Assembly (NCBI GenBank): GCA_015657435.1
Contig: JADLKH010000003.1
Location: forward strand, 636,759 to 644,099
Direction of reading: 5' to 3'
Length of the DNA: 7,341 nt
Origin: Synergistales bacterium
Lineage (GTDB): Bacteria > Synergistota > Synergistia > Synergistales > 79-D21
The first letter of the stretch is position 1; each line of letters starts with the position of its first letter. Positions 6,449 to 7,341 of this stretch are shown here, piece by piece. Made by a program: the position numbers and the translations under genes. The notes under the pieces were generated by a model. It searched no databases and was not told the DNA's origin. It saw only the letters and a list, made by a program, of their open reading frames with translations.

Positions 6449-6482
6449 GGGACCGGGAGATTCTCCCGGTCCCATTTTTTTT
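6449..6482 (+). terminator. Intrinsic terminator directly before the serA ribosome binding site
   Basis: GGGACCGGGAG, loop ATT, CTCCCGGTCCC forms a perfect 11-bp stem, followed by A and eight Ts (6475-6482). It acts only on plus-strand transcripts, since no T-run flanks the other side. The ribosome binding site of the next gene begins about 3 bases later and the ATG 15 bases later, leaving no room for a promoter in between. Any transcript of that gene must pass this terminator, so it is probably a regulated attenuator and not merely the end of the cyclase operon. Confidence 0.9.
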
Positions 6483-6496
6483 CTGGAGGTGTTTCC

Positions 6497-7341
6497 ATGT
6501 GGAAAGTCATGATCGCGGAGTCCGTGCATGAAGAGGGGGCCCGTATTCTTGAGGCCGCACCCGATGTCGAACTGATCCTGAGGCCGAAGATTTCCCGCAC
6601 GGCGCTCCTTGAGGAAATCGGGGGCATGGACGCCGTCATCACGCGAAGCGGGACAACGATTGACCGGGAGTTCCTGGAAAAGGCTCCCCGGCTGAAGGTC
6701 GCTGCACGGGCGGGAGTCGGGGTCGACAATATCGATCTCGCGGAGGCGAGCCGCCGCGGGGTGGTCGTGATCAACGCCCCCACGGGGAACACCCTCGCGG
6801 CGACCGAACACACGATGGCCCTCATGCTCTCGATGGCGAGAAGGCTGCCTCAGGCTCATGCGTCGGTCACCTCAGGAGCCTGGGAGCGGAAGTCATTCAT
6901 GGGCTTTCAGCTTCACGGCCGGAAACTCCTGATTGTGGGGCTGGGGCGGATCGGGACGCAGGTCGCCATCAGGGCGAAAGTCTTCGGGATGGAAGTTTCC
7001 GCCTACGACCCGTACGTGTCGGCACAGCGCATGGAAACCCTCGGAGTCAGGCGTTTCGAGGATCTCCGGCAGGCGGTCGGGTGCGCGGACATCGTGACCC
7101 TTCACGTTCCGGCCACTGCGGAAACGCGCGGGATGATCGGACGGGAAGAATTGGAGGCCTTTCGTACCGGGGCCTGCCTGATCAACTGCGCCAGAGGCAC
7201 CCTCGTGGACGAGGGGGCCTGTGCCGCAGCCCTGAGATGCGGCCACCTCTCCAGAGTCGCTTTCGATGTCTACTCTGCGGAACCGCCCGGCCCGGGAAAC
7301 CCGCTCCTGGCCCCCGATCTGTCCGATCGTGTGGTGCTGAC
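6497..7341 (+). CDS. serA: D-3-phosphoglycerate dehydrogenase (SerA-like), C-terminus outside window
   Basis: The frame is open from the ATG to the window end, 281 codons. The product should oxidise 3-phosphoglycerate to 3-phosphohydroxypyruvate with NAD+, the first step of serine synthesis. SerA-type marks are ARAGVGVDNIDL (70-81), VINAPTGNTLAATEHTMALM (91-110), the Rossmann loop GLGRIG (148-153) with the NAD-ribose acidic residue Asp171 in AYDPY, LHVPATAETRGMI (202-214), and catalytic Arg233 (NCARG), Asp257 (FDVYS) and Glu262 (AEPP). The catalytic His and any C-terminal ACT or ASB regulatory domain would lie beyond the window, so another 2-hydroxyacid dehydrogenase is not fully excluded. 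GGAGGT (6485-6490) precedes the ATG. The terminator and Ser-rich leader ORF upstream point to control by serine supply and support the SerA call. Confidence 0.87.
   Translation, partial: MWKVMIAESVHEEGARILEAAPDVELILRPKISRTALLEEIGGMDAVITRSGTTIDREFLEKAPRLKVAARAGVGVDNIDLAEASRRGVVVINAPTGNTLAATEHTMALMLSMARRLPQAHASVTSGAWERKSFMGFQLHGRKLLIVGLGRIGTQVAIRAKVFGMEVSAYDPYVSAQRMETLGVRRFEDLRQAVGCADIVTLHVPATAETRGMIGREELEAFRTGACLINCARGTLVDEGACAAALRCGHLSRVAFDVYSAEPPGPGNPLLAPDLSDRVVL

Noticed and set aside
6275..6482. T-box or metabolite riboswitch in the serA leader
   Set aside because: No T-box sequence (such as the conserved GGTGG/ACCGCG bulge) or familiar riboswitch core is visible. The Ser-rich ORF explains the leader better.
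6251..6859. Minus-strand frame across the serA leader and serA start
   Set aside because: It runs through the terminator and opposes a well-supported dehydrogenase. It is a shadow frame.

Overview
This is a GC-rich bacterial window that looks like an anaerobic Desulfobacterota-type (old Deltaproteobacteria) genome. That guess rests on overall gene style, the abundance of sensor kinases, and Rcp1-like and GGDEF response regulators beside amino-acid genes; no marker in the window fixes the taxon. Almost every gene has a strong GGAGG-type ribosome binding site, which helps correct several starts.

Minus strand, 1-1409: two adjacent, co-directional, paralogous PLP-dependent aminotransferases. One is complete (198-1409, GTG start). 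Only the first 44 codons of the other are present (132 down to the window edge). A TATAAT -10 box lies just upstream of the pair. The roughly 240-base divergent intergenic region holds several perfect dyads.

Plus strand, 1647-6210: a tightly packed signalling cassette. In order it holds a soluble PAS histidine kinase broken by two single-base shifts in homopolymer runs, a membrane CHASE4-HAMP histidine kinase whose catalytic core is paralogous to the first, a single-domain Rcp1/CheY-like response regulator, and a REC-PAS-GGDEF diguanylate cyclase with intact active site and inhibitory site. The likely flow is sensor kinase(s), then receiver(s), then cyclic di-GMP.

Plus strand, 6240-7341: a D-3-phosphoglycerate dehydrogenase gene (serA-like, cut by the window end) preceded by what reads as a complete transcription-attenuation leader. 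The parts are a sigma70 promoter with 17-bp spacing and a palindrome in its spacer, a ribosome binding site, a 37-codon serine-rich leader ORF (10 Ser, with the run SSCGSSSAS), a hairpin right after the Ser codons, a C-rich segment able to pair with the terminator 5' arm, and an 11-bp intrinsic terminator with eight Ts placed directly before the serA ribosome binding site. Serine-codon attenuation of serine biosynthesis is the most notable hypothesis in the window. It is inferred from sequence only.
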